A stretch of DNA of 64,000 nt from Trichomonas vaginalis G3 (GCF_026262505.1 NC_067206.1:21202172-21266171); one strand, 5' to 3'. Positions 1 through 9,663 are shown, numbered from the stretch's first letter. The notes: generated from the letters alone by a model not told the origin. Made by a program: numbers and translations.

Positions 1-261
1 TATCCTTCGCTTTTAAGATCATTGAATTTGATTTTTATATAAAATAGTTATATATTAGAAAATAATATGAGTTTATGTGATATTATTTTTCAGAAGATTT
101 TGTGTTCTTCTTCAAAATTTTATTTTTTATTAAAAAGAATCTTTACGAAAATATACATTTACTTTAATTAATATTTAAAAACGTGCTCTATCAAAAGTTC
201 CAAAAATTCAATATTATAGCTTTTCTGAGGTGTCACTTTTGATGAATTTCTGTTTTCAACA
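1..261 (+). mobile_element. DNA transposon, right end only (window edge)
   Basis: This is the right inverted arm and right terminus of the transposon described at 10098-12516, entered at the window edge. It ends with ...CTGTTTTCAACA at 261, followed by CTAGAC as in the other copies. Confidence 0.9.
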
Positions 262-1383
262 CTAGACAAAAACAATTATATTAGATGCACATGATTAACA
301 TCTCTTGGTCTGATGATGTTTTTCAATTAAAAGATTATTATATACAGTTGAATTTACAAAATTCTTAATTCATAATTGCATGGCACAAGAGAGGTATGAT
401 CTGCTTATATGTTAATGATAGATATACCATATTATTTCCATTACTATAAATAACTTAAAGAAATATATCTTCTAAGTGTATTTTTTGTTCAATTTTGTTT
501 GAAAAAAAAATTAAAACGCATTTCTTATCTTGTTTAGCTTTGATAAGTTGGATTAAATAATATTACTAAATACAAATCATGATAACAATTATATATCCAT
601 GCTAAATGCCTGAAGATCTGGTGAAAATATTGAGATATGCCTCACTTCCATCATTTCGTCTTACCACATAAAAATATGTGATTTTTAAAACAAGTTAGCT
701 GATATGCTTTTAACAAAACCGAATCAAAAGTATTCAAAAAAATCTGAAATTGTAAAATATCTTAATCAAAAATAAAGGGTTGATCTTCATTTTCGGGATT
801 TCAAAAAAATTTGGAATTTCACCTCCCAAACACACAGATTGTCCAGTTCATTGGCATAGAGAATATCCGATTTCCAGTGTTTTACTCTGAATCTTATTAG
901 TTAAATACCGAATTTCGAACATAAATTCATCAAAATCGAATAAAGAGACTACCAAAAACGACACAAATATAATCAAGTCACAATCATTTAACAGGAACTC
1001 CTTAAATGAAGATTTTTACAATTTTAATCTCTATATTTTAGAAAAAAATATGCTCAGTCACAAACACAATTACTATGTTATGGAACAAGGCATTGACACT
1101 CGAATCTCTGGCCAATTCGAGGAACATCCAAAATTTCAATAATCTTATCCCACAGAATCCATAGCCCAAAAACTTTAATTTGCATAGTACATTTGAAGAC
1201 GAATAATATTAGTCCAATTTTTTTTAACTTTGAAATTTTCAAAGATACAAAATTTATTACATTTAGAATTAATGCATTAATATATGCATTTGTTCCGTAC
1301 CGAAAATGAACTTTACAAAAAGTGACATGAAAAGTCTTAATTACATTAAAGCCAAATGTAAACTTCATTGAGAAAAAGCAGTT
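262..1383. other. Non-coding stretch, segment 0
   Basis: Same sequence as 3736-4857. I see no intact gene here. The 23-bp motif that recurs inverted on the other side of the transposon is at 642-664. Confidence 0.6.
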
Positions 1384-1652
1384 TTGTCTCGTATTCAACG
1401 TAAAATCTTCAAAAGAAGACTAAACAAAAAGTGCTACACTGATAACAAAGATGAATTTCACATGGAACGCGATGATTCAATAACTGCAGAGTTGCGACAT
1501 ACAATTGCGGAAAATGTATGGACAACCACATGTAATGGTGGAGAACCATCGTATCTTTCAGAGGTCGAATTACTTGATTTTTATGGTGAAATCAATCAAA
1601 GAGCAAAAGGTCTTGCATGTGAAAAGGTAATCGAAGCTTATCAGATTGCCTA
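1384..1652 (+). pseudogene. pogo-like transposase relic, cut by gap
   Basis: This is the first 269 bases of the relic described at 4858-6345. It includes the N-terminal helical part and is cut by the assembly gap at 1653. Confidence 0.75.
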
Positions 1653-1752
1653 NNNNNNNNNNNNNNNNNNNNNNNNNNNNNNNNNNNNNNNNNNNNNNNN
1701 NNNNNNNNNNNNNNNNNNNNNNNNNNNNNNNNNNNNNNNNNNNNNNNNNNNN
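1653..1752. other. Assembly gap (100 N)
   Basis: Exactly 100 N, the usual placeholder for a gap of unknown size. Sequence enters in the pogo relic and leaves in the left arm of the next transposon. If unit order is kept, about 5.4 kb is missing. Confidence 0.95.
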
Positions 1753-2015
1753 TGACTTGATTAAATATTTATCATGCAATTCTTCTTGCGACCAAAGATT
1801 TGAATAAAAGTTCAAAAAATAAGATAGCTTAAAAATAATATACGGTAGTGTTTACTAATAGATGAATAGTATATAAATTCTATTAAAATGGATTTGATCC
1901 AAAAAAATATATAAAATTTGATCATAAATAAAATCGTTTTAAATTACTTCTTCATTTAAATTATAACAATTATTTTTGATTTTTATTTATCATCCACATT
2001 CAAATTTGAATCTTA

Positions 2016-2020
2016 TCACA
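2016..2020 (+). promoter_or_regulatory. Candidate trichomonad Inr upstream of transposase
   Basis: TCACA fits the trichomonad initiator consensus TCA(+1)Py(T/A). Its A at 2018 would start the transcript 20 nt upstream of the ATG at 2038, the short leader typical of these protists. The same motif lies 22 nt before the ATG of the other copies (for example 10797-10801). Short motifs arise by chance in AT-rich DNA, so this is suggestive only. Confidence 0.45.
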
Positions 2021-2037
2021 AAAGAAGGACCACTTTT

Positions 2038-3099
2038 ATGACTACTGCCAAATCTATAAACAGAGAATGGCTATTTGAAGCTAAAAGAAGAATAGAAGAA
2101 GGTGAATATTACAAAAGTGTGGGAAAGGAAGTTGAATTGGAAAATGGTAAAATTAAATTGAATGTTGCCGAAAATACAATAAGAAGAGCATTTCAACTTC
2201 AAGAAATCGAATTACCAAAAGTTAGTCGCGGCAGAAAACCAAATCCACCAACATTTGAACAAAAACAATTAATTAATTCTTGTGTTTCACAATATAAAGG
2301 AGGAATTTCAAAAACTTATTTATTGATTAAAAGGTTTCAAAATATTGTTCAAAATCCCGATTGTGAGAAAGAAAAAGAAGAAATTGCAAAAGAATTTGAA
2401 AATATAGAAGATTTGACAAAAGATCAAATTTTTGACAATTTACAAAAAATAAAGCCTCATCAAGTGGAAAAATTTATGATGGAATCAGGTTTATCTTCAA
2501 AAAGAGATTACAAACCAGCAGATCCACCTACCAAATATCGTGCCATATCAAAGAATTTGATATGGCACTGCGATATTCATTACCTTCACGGTAATGTTTC
2601 TTTTCCATTCTTTGCCATATTGAATGATATGACACGTAAAGTTCTCAAAACTAAATTATTGAAAAACAAGTCTTCCAACTCAACAGCGAATATTTTAAGA
2701 AAACTTTTAGAGGAGTTTATCCCTTACTGCATCTGGACCGATAACGGCGGTGAAAACCGCGGTGAATTCGGCCAGGTTATGCAGGAAAACGGAATAGTTT
2801 GGAAGCACACCTTGCCGTATATGCCAAGACAGAACGGCAAGGTGGAGCGCCTGTGGCCAAGCTTAGAAAAGTTTTTGCCAGACGAGTTGGATGATATTCA
2901 ACAAATCAAGGACTCAGTTCAGCAGTTCATTGAAAAATACAACAATACACCACATTTATCTCTCGATATTAATCCAAAAACGAATAGTAATTACACTCCT
3001 AACGAATTATTCGAAGTTTCAAAATTTTGGTACGAGCCAGAAATGCAAAAATGGGAGTTATATATCAAAGAGGAATGGGTTTTAGCAAAATTTGAATAA
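2038..3099 (+). CDS. DDE integrase-type transposase (copy 1)
   Basis: A 353-residue protein that should cut and join the ends of the transposon around it. Residues about 1-160 are charged and helical, with likely HTH DNA-binding segments near 5-55 and 70-105. The catalytic core shows D179 in IWHCDIHYL, D235 in IWTDNGGEN and E270 in QNGKVERLW, with 34 residues between the last two acids. The fold is the rve/integrase core shared by IS481, IS3, Ginger and retroviral integrases. Short length, TGT...ACA ends and absence of other genes point to a plain DNA transposon of the eukaryotic IS481-like (IS481EU) or Ginger kind. That family name is inferred. The ATG follows a candidate Inr, and TAAA at 3111-3114 lies 12 nt past the stop as a possible poly(A) signal. 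Codons from 2719 to 2862 are much richer in G+C (78 of 144 by hand count) than the start of the gene (44 of 140). Confidence 0.93.
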   Translation: MTTAKSINREWLFEAKRRIEEGEYYKSVGKEVELENGKIKLNVAENTIRRAFQLQEIELPKVSRGRKPNPPTFEQKQLINSCVSQYKGGISKTYLLIKRFQNIVQNPDCEKEKEEIAKEFENIEDLTKDQIFDNLQKIKPHQVEKFMMESGLSSKRDYKPADPPTKYRAISKNLIWHCDIHYLHGNVSFPFFAILNDMTRKVLKTKLLKNKSSNSTANILRKLLEEFIPYCIWTDNGGENRGEFGQVMQENGIVWKHTLPYMPRQNGKVERLWPSLEKFLPDELDDIQQIKDSVQQFIEKYNNTPHLSLDINPKTNSNYTPNELFEVSKFWYEPEMQKWELYIKEEWVLAKFE

Positions 3100-3735
3100 T
3101 TACATCATTTTAAATGACTTCTAAACAATTTTATTTATGATCAAATTTTATATATCTTTTTGGATCAAATCCATTTTAATAGAATTTATATACTATTCAT
3201 CTATTAGTAAACACTACCGTATATTATTTTTAAGCTATCTTATTTTTTGAAATTTTATTCAAATCTTTGGTCGCAAGAAGAATTGCATGATAAATAAAAA
3301 CATTTAATCAAAGTCAATTTTATTTTTCATATTCAAATGGACTGAGTGTTAACATTTAACATTTTTTGCTAATTGTCGTCAAAAATTAGGCGTAAAGCAA
3401 AAATTGATATTTCATATGGTTTTATGATAGATAAGCATTATATTCCCACTCATTATATTCGTAAATTTTGAGGTTTATCCTTCGCTTTTAAGATCATTGA
3501 ATTTGATTTTTATATAAAATAGTTATATATTAGAAAATAATATGAGTTTATGTGATATTATTTTTCAGAAGATTTTGTGTTCTTCTTCAAAATTTTATTT
3601 TTTATTAAAAAGAATCTTTACGAAATATACATTTACTTTAATTAATATTTAAAAACGTGCTCTATCAAAAGTTCCAAAAATTCAATATTATAGCTTTTCT
3701 GAGGTGTCACTTTTGATGAATTTCTGTTTTCAACA

Positions 3736-4857
3736 CTAGACAAAAACAATTATATTAGATGCACATGATTAACATCTCTTGGTCTGATGATGTTTTTCAA
3801 TTAAAAGATTATTATATACAGTTGAATTTACAAAATTCTTAATTCATAATTGCATGGCACAAGAGAGGTATGATCTGCTTATATGTTAATGATAGATATA
3901 CCATATTATTTCCATTACTATAAATAACTTAAAGAAATATATCTTCTAAGTGTATTTTTTGTTCAATTTTGTTTGAAAAAAAAATTAAAACGCATTTCTT
4001 ATCTTGTTTAGCTTTGATAAGTTGGATTAAATAATATTACTAAATACAAATCATGATAACAATTATATATCCATGCTAAATGCCTGAAGATCTGGTGAAA
4101 ATATTGAGATATGCCTCACTTCCATCATTTCGTCTTACCACATAAAAATATGTGATTTTTAAAACAAGTTAGCTGATATGCTTTTAACAAAACCGAATCA
4201 AAAGTATTCAAAAAAATCTGAAATTGTAAAATATCTTAATCAAAAATAAAGGGTTGATCTTCATTTTCGGGATTTCAAAAAAATTTGGAATTTCACCTCC
4301 CAAACACACAGATTGTCCAGTTCATTGGCATAGAGAATATCCGATTTCCAGTGTTTTACTCTGAATCTTATTAGTTAAATACCGAATTTCGAACATAAAT
4401 TCATCAAAATCGAATAAAGAGACTACCAAAAACGACACAAATATAATCAAGTCACAATCATTTAACAGGAACTCCTTAAATGAAGATTTTTACAATTTTA
4501 ATCTCTATATTTTAGAAAAAAATATGCTCAGTCACAAACACAATTACTATGTTATGGAACAAGGCATTGACACTCGAATCTCTGGCCAATTCGAGGAACA
4601 TCCAAAATTTCAATAATCTTATCCCACAGAATCCATAGCCCAAAAACTTTAATTTGCATAGTACATTTGAAGACGAATAATATTAGTCCAATTTTTTTTA
4701 ACTTTGAAATTTTCAAAGATACAAAATTTATTACATTTAGAATTAATGCATTAATATATGCATTTGTTCCGTACCGAAAATGAACTTTACAAAAAGTGAC
4801 ATGAAAAGTCTTAATTACATTAAAGCCAAATGTAAACTTCATTGAGAAAAAGCAGTT
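3736..4857. other. Non-coding stretch between transposon and pogo relic
   Basis: About 1.1 kb with no intact gene. Short stop-free patches, such as one near 4546-4614 reading YYVMEQGIDTRISGQF, look like worn coding sequence that I cannot assign. The 23-bp motif at 4116-4138 is an inverted match to 9872-9894. The site that receives a MITE in segments C and D lies near 4070 and is empty here. The same stretch recurs at 12517-13638, 41697-42818, 50846-51967 and 59627-60748. Confidence 0.6.
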
Positions 4858-6345
4858 TTGTCTCGTATTCAACGTAAAATCTTCAAAAGAAGACTAAACA
4901 AAAAGTGCTACACTGATAACAAAGATGAATTTCACATGGAACGCGATGATTCAATAACTGCAGAGTTGCGACATACAATTGCGGAAAATGTATGGACAAC
5001 CACATGTAATGGTGGAGAACCATCGTATCTTTCAGAGGTCGAATTACTTGATTTTTATGGTGAAATCAATCAAAGAGCAAAAGGTCTTGCATGTGAAAAG
5101 GTAATCGAAGCTTATCAGATTGCCTACGAATTACTGGAGTATAGATACAGCAGAGCTTTATATCTAGCTGGCCTTGTTCATCCAGACGAATTTCCAACAA
5201 GAGGAAAAAGAATTGTTTACTTCGCTAGAAGTATATCTCCCCTCAAGATCATGGTTAAACAGAGTTTGCTCTGATCTCAACATTGAGATCAAAAGCTCAA
5301 AAGAAAATGAGGAAAAACGAGCAAAGTACTGTAACACAGCAACAGTTGCTAACTTCTTACATTAATTTCAGTATACGGCAGGAATTGATCCATGGAATAA
5401 GTGGAGTATTTATGAAACATCTCTGCTTCATCAAAGCGTTACAAAGTTATCTGCACTGAAAGCAACCCTCCTTTAACCAAAGAAGAGCATGAATTTGTGC
5501 TTGTTACTAGTATCTTCCCATATAATTCTGAAGGATACCGGATGAAACCATTTATTATTGTTCCAGGAATATAAAATTGTTCACAGGAACTCCGCTCCGT
5601 GAGAGCATTCCTTACAGGACAATCTTATGGATGGATGACAAAGAAGATATGGGATATCTTTAATTTAACTTTTATTATCGAAATCCAGAGATATCGCTCA
5701 AGTCTTGATGCTATCACAGCAGCTCAGCATAATATCGTATTCGGTGATAATCATATCAGCCGAGTAAGTTATTTTACTTGCAAACTTTTGAGTCTCTTCA
5801 GAATTGAACTCTTGACATTTCCAGCTTACTGCACAGTAGTTCTCCAGTTATTTGATGTAGGATGTGCAGCATCTTTGAGATCAAAGAATAACAGGTTAAA
5901 ATATGTTCCGCTTTACACATATGAGCAAGATAATTTATCAAATACCCCAAAACCAAGGTTAAAAATTGTAAGAATTTTAATTGATGCTTGTGATTAAGTC
6001 AATGCATCAGTATGGTATTCATCCGTGGAACCCAGATAAAGCCTTATCCAACGAATTAACAAACAAAACATCAAACGCAATACCAAATCCCACATATATA
6101 TTTAATTCTTCTTGCAAAAAATTAACATCTGACGCCGAATTACTTAAAATTGCGCAATTTGAAGCAATCAAATTCAAACATTAAATCAAGCACTGATAGT
6201 TATTGTAACAAATATTTCGAATTATTTAGATTATTATCCTCCAAATACAAAAATTCTCAGCAAAGGGATGAAATTGAGTCAATTTAATGGAGCAAAACGA
6301 AGTGAGGTGAAATTCACCACTTTGACACCTCGTATTTTTCAGATA
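4858..6345 (+). pseudogene. pogo/Tigger-type (DDE_1) transposase relic, segment A
   Basis: Several plus-strand frames in the right order read as one family of transposase (Tc1/mariner superfamily, pogo branch, with a CENP-B-like HTH). The first part holds a helical region with LSEVELLDFYGEINQRAKG, then HPDEFPTRG. Another frame gives SWLNRVCSDLNI and EKRAKYC near 5240-5330, the HTH_Tnp_Tc5-like part. Next come QSYGWMTKKIWDIF, then GDNHISR near 5743 and LQLFDVG near 5845, which are the second and third acidic motifs of DDE_1 enzymes. The first acidic motif (usually YNxDET) is worn down to IYETS. A C-terminal tail near 5997-6345 follows. The frame breaks about five times, so no functional enzyme is expected. 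The open frame nearest the start has no ATG at 4858, and the first in-frame ATG is at 4936. All units carry the same breaks, so decay came before amplification. Confidence 0.85.
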
Positions 6346-7235
6346 TATCGATTAATATTGAGTTTTATTGGGATGGAAAACATACTGAAAAACCTGCAAT
6401 ATCAACACCTTTTTATATAATATTGAATAAATAAAAATTTGTTTTTATTTTCCAAAAGATATATGATACATTTTTATTATACAGGTTAAAAACTGTCTAG
6501 CTTTTGCTTTTAGTGCTCGACCAGAGGCATACATTGAAAATACAATCCTCTCCATGGTTTTTGTGTAGGATCTGATCTTCTCAAAACGATGATATTGACT
6601 ATTATTATATGAATTGAATGTATTTATGAATATTTCGAAATTTTAATATAAATAATTTATTAAAAATAAAAATTGAACGTAAGTACAAAAAATATAATTT
6701 GAAAGCAAATTAAAAATTAACGATACGATAATTTGGAACTTTTACCTTTTGCCAATAAATATAAAAATAAAATTTTGGGAATTGGAACTTAAGAGTAGAG
6801 AGACCTTTGTTGATATGTATGAGGCTATGTATTTATGTGTAGATCTGAGTAAGCTTGGTTATCATATAGCGGTTTCTGATGAAATTGAGAACCTCGGAGA
6901 CCCAAGACCTTTGTTGATATGTATGAGGCTATGTATTTGTGCGTAGTCATTAAACCCATTCTTGCAAATTAGAATATTATTTTATTTGTTATATTGAGCT
7001 TTCTTCCTGATAATTTGCATATCTTCAAAATCATTAAAGTAAGTAAAATCAGTTGTTTTTTCGGTGATTAATCTTAATTCTTCGCATTATATTTCTTTTT
7101 TTTGAAAAATCTTACTGTTTGGGGAAATTCTCTTTGCGAAATCTGTTGGCCTGAGGATTATCTGGTTGAATAAAAATATGTTCAATTCCCCTTTCGCATA
7201 ATAATTAATGAAATTGTGTTTTATTTTCGAGAGTG
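6346..7235. other. Non-coding stretch with worn coding patches
   Basis: No intact gene. The reading frame of the pogo tail stays open to about 6419. A stop-free patch near 6485-6567 reads CLAFAFSARPEAYIENTILSM and looks like worn coding sequence that I cannot assign. The direct repeat at 6801-6946 lies here. Confidence 0.5.
6801..6946 (+). repeat. 42-bp direct repeat pair, 62-bp spacer
   Basis: The 42-bp sequence at 6801-6842 (starting AGACCTTTGTTGATATGTAT) recurs at 6905-6946 with two transition differences. The pair recurs at 15583-15728, 24856-25001, 34125-34270, 44763-44908, 53912-54057 and 62693-62838. It looks like a local duplication. A 65-codon open frame across it (6749-6946) has no ATG at its start and is unlikely to be a gene. 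Confidence 0.85.
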
Positions 7236-7539
7236 TGCAAAACGTTCCCACTTCTTGAGAGGTACGTTTTGCAAATTTTTTTCTTTCATACATAGAAGAT
7301 TTTTGGAAGATGATTGATCTCTACATGATATTATATCATATTTCTACATTGAGTCCTTAACAATATTAAATTGCAGGGTTTTCAAATCAAAAAACTAACT
7401 TTCGCTCTTTCAGGTCAAATCAGCAAGGCTCTTCTATATAGGTGTTGGATATATTATCAAACTGAAATGAAACTTTCCAGAGATGTCCATAAAATTATTT
7501 TGCAAAACATCCCTCTCAAAAAGTGGGAACGTTTTTGCA
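7236..7539. repeat. 304-bp fold-back/MITE-like element
   Basis: A 40-bp arm at 7236-7275 is repeated inverted at 7499-7539 with one indel and about three mismatches. Each arm is itself partly palindromic, starting TGCAAAACGT and ending ACGTTTTGCA. The interior has no recognisable gene. No clear target-site duplication is visible. Copies lie at 16018-16321, 25291-25594, 34559-34862, 45198-45501, 54347-54650 and 63128-63431. It may be a small non-autonomous DNA element with no relative in the window. Confidence 0.65.
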
Positions 7540-8188
7540 ATTTTTCTTTATTTTTTGTACCATTATCGGTCCATAGAGCGAAATGGGGACCAGGTATTGT
7601 GCTTAATGCACGTTTGAGTACATTTGTTGTATACTCTGCAGTTTTCTGAGAAAAAGATTATGAGTGATCTCGTTTTTTCTTAAAGTCATTTTTTTCTTAT
7701 CAAAAAAAATTAAAATTACGTAAAACTATGACAAAATTACGTAATTCACAATTTTAATGCTGAAAAATAGGAATATAAGCTTATAATACTACAGGTAGAT
7801 TGAGCATCGATGCGCGCTAATGCCAACATGATTAATTTGAGTCGGTTTTATATATTATTGGAAATTAATCACAAATTGTCCATGAATATAAGTTATATTC
7901 TTCGATATTATGAGTTAATGAAGGCTACAATATTTGTAATCATGATTGGCTAGTTAAAATCTATTAGAATAAAAGAAATTGTAATTTAATAATATTGAAT
8001 TGACATTTTAAATAATTTGAGGTCTAATCCATTATGAGTATGGTTATTACAGGTCACTTATTATTATTCTTTGATATACAAAGAGTTAAAACGATTTGGT
8101 AATGAGATATTGTAGAAAATAAAAATAACTGTAATCTATTGAAACTGATAAAAAAAATTAAATCCATTTATTTTTTATTCATATGTTA
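7540..8188. other. Non-coding AT-rich stretch
   Basis: I see no gene. AATTACGTAATT at 7735-7746 is a perfect 12-bp palindrome, preceded by a second ATTACGTAA at about 7715. Confidence 0.55.
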
Positions 8189-8536
8189 TTATTGATGAGA
8201 ATTAGATTCATTTAAAATTGAATACATATTTTTGAGAGAGTCAAAAATTTCAGGATCGATTTCATCTTCGCATTCATCCAAATATATTCTAAGCTCGGAA
8301 TTTTCAAATGCATTCAAAATATTGGCAAAGTTTTCTTTACAAGAAGAGTTAAATAAAATTTCTTGTAAACAATTAATAATAAATTTTGGGTTAAATTCAA
8401 CAAAATCCGAAAGAATTTCAAACACCTTTTCAAATTTGTCATTAAATATCGAAAGGGATATTGAATCTTTTATGATAATAGCGATGAGGATATTTATCAA
8501 AATTTCCTTATTTTTGAAGAGTGCGGGATAAATTTG
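8189..8536 (-). pseudogene. Minus-strand gene relic, helical-repeat C-terminus (segment A)
   Basis: A 115-codon open frame on the minus strand with no ATG at its 5' end; it runs in from a stop at 8537-8539. It reads as real protein: regular hydrophobic helices (KVFEILSDFVEFNPKFIINC, then FANILNAFENSELRIYL) followed by an acidic tail DECEDEIDPEIF and NESNSHQ. The pattern recalls the last repeats of armadillo/HEAT-like proteins such as importin-alpha, but no diagnostic motif settles this. It is probably the 3' end of a host gene cut off by whatever brought in the hairpin block beside it. Confidence 0.5.
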
Positions 8537-8880
8537 TCAAGTGTCACTTTTCAATAACCTTAAATTACGCTGTTCTAATTTTTTAAAAAATAACCTTAAA
8601 TTATATTTGAAGAAATTATGTCTATGATATATGTTTTATTCTAGAATCTTGGAGTTTTCATGCACTACACAAGAGCTCCAAGGTTCCAAGAGTGAATGCT
8701 CAATAGCAATTATAGAGATGTACCTTTTCAAAATGACTTTTACTGATTAAATTTAATCAATAGAAGACATTTTGAAAAGGTACCTCTACAATTAGATATA
8801 CAAGAGATTCAAAGCTTCATTTCAGATAGATTTGAAACTTTGAAACTCTTGGTAGATTTTGAGTGAATGCTGACAATCAT

Positions 8881-8917
8881 CTTTGAGAAGGTTTTCTTAA
8901 AGAAAACCTTCTCAAAG
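8881..8917. repeat. Near-perfect palindrome, 18-bp arms, 1-bp centre
   Basis: CTTTGAGAAGGTTTTCTT, one A, then its exact reverse complement. Present in every complete unit; the copy in segment D (near 36202-36237) has lost one base of the right arm. Confidence 0.9.
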
Positions 8918-8922
8918 AGGTT

Positions 8923-9342
8923 TCTCAGGAGCCCTGAGGCTCCCTTTCGTAATGATTGGGAGCCTTGGGGCTCCTGAGACGAAGAATGGCTTCGCCGAAT
9001 CTTTGATCAGCAGAGGCCAAATGAAAAGGCCTCTACTGATGGATTCTCAGGAGCCCTGAGGCTCCCTTTCGTAATGATTGGGAGCCTTGGGGCTCCTGAG
9101 ACGAAGAATGGCTTCGCCGAATCTTTGATCAGCAGAGGCCAAATGAAAAGGCCTCTGCTGATGGATTCTCAGGAGCCCTGAGGCTCCCTTTCGTAATGAT
9201 TGGGAGCCTTGGGGCTCCTGAGACGAAGAATGGCTTCGCCGAATCTTTGATCAGCAGAGGCCAAATGAAAAGGCCTCTGCTGATGGATTCTCAGGAGCCC
9301 TGAGGCTCCCTTTCGTAATGATTGGGAGCCTTGGGGCTCCTG
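8923..9342. repeat. 122-bp minisatellite, 3 full copies plus 54 bp (segment A)
   Basis: Period 122 bases (copies start at 8923, 9045, 9167 and 9289). It is GC-rich in AT-rich surroundings. Each copy folds into three hairpins: a 19-bp stem (CAGGAGCCCTGAGGCTCCC with its partner, 13-base loop) whose only two mismatches are G-U in plus-strand RNA; CGAAG-aatgg-CTTCG; and a 13-bp stem starting ATCAGCAGAGGCC. The third stem carries a CTACTG or CTGCTG variant; the order here is A, G, G. The last copy stops after the first hairpin. Confidence 0.95.
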
Positions 9343-9663
9343 CAGCAGAGTATCGCTCCGCTCCATTAATTTTTTTTAAAAAAAAGTGCCGTGTGGCAAA
9401 TTTGTCCTGTTCCCTCTCCTAACACATAACTCCACAACTACCCAAGTACTATATTGCCACTCCTTCCCGCATTGCATTTGAGAAACATTAAAAGTGGCGA
9501 CAAGTGCACTTGCCATGGCATATTGTTGCGCGTATATACTACTTCTAATGAAAGAAGCAGTATATACGCGCAATTCGAGTGAGATTGCAGCAGAAAGTCG
9601 AGAAGAGAGCCCTTTCTTAAGGTTAGGACTCCCTTCTCGACTTTATTATACAATGAAATATAA

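Larger units (their letters stand above)
1753..3735 (+). mobile_element. DNA transposon copy 1, left end lost in gap
   Basis: A copy of the element described at 10098-12516. The left terminus and most of the left arm are hidden by the gap. The transposase, right arm and right end (CAACA at 3731-3735) are present. The first bases after the gap differ slightly from other copies, as is common at contig ends. Confidence 0.9.
8644..9644. other. Hairpin-dense block, segment A
   Basis: About 1 kb in which most of the sequence can pair with itself. In order: a 13-bp stem with two G-U pairs (8644-8656 with 8674-8686); a long stem around 8713-8788 enclosing TGATTAAATTTAATCA; a 14-bp stem (8801-8814 with 8838-8851); a perfect 18-bp inverted repeat with a one-base centre (8881-8917); the 122-bp minisatellite (8923-9342); T8A8 at 9370-9385; CAAGTGCACTTG at 9501-9512; TGCCATGGCA at 9511-9520; a 15+4-bp stem (9526-9545 with 9554-9573); and a 12-bp stem (9594-9605 with 9633-9644). 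It has no credible coding frame. It could be a source of structured RNA, a satellite-like fold-back element or nested small hairpin elements. Confidence 0.8.

Noticed and set aside
2891-3085. 64-codon frame inside the transposase gene
   Set aside because: Out-of-frame shadow of the transposase.
4552-4872. 106-codon minus-strand open frame before the pogo relic
   Set aside because: It starts at a TTG, has hydrophobic low-information sequence and no recognisable motif, and one unit (D) breaks it by small indels.
5599-6184. Separate small genes of 132 and 67 codons
   Set aside because: They are consecutive pieces of the broken pogo-like transposase and lack proper starts.
6470-6490. Possible 3' splice site (TTATTATACAG)
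   Set aside because: Trichomonad introns carry an extended ACTAACACACAG-type 3' signal, which is absent, and no matching 5' site was seen.
6801-6946. Short direct repeats as solo LTR or target duplication
   Set aside because: Only 42 bp long with 62 bp between, no TG...CA ends and no element between them.
7087-7649. 68-codon minus and 92-codon plus open frames
   Set aside because: They overlap the fold-back element, have no ATG start or known motif, and look like chance frames.
8232-8531. 99-codon plus-strand open frame
   Set aside because: It is the antisense shadow of the helical-repeat relic, whose minus-strand reading looks far more protein-like.
8923-9342. CRISPR-like array
   Set aside because: The 122-bp repeats abut with no spacers and no cas genes, and the sequence is eukaryotic in character. 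It is a minisatellite.
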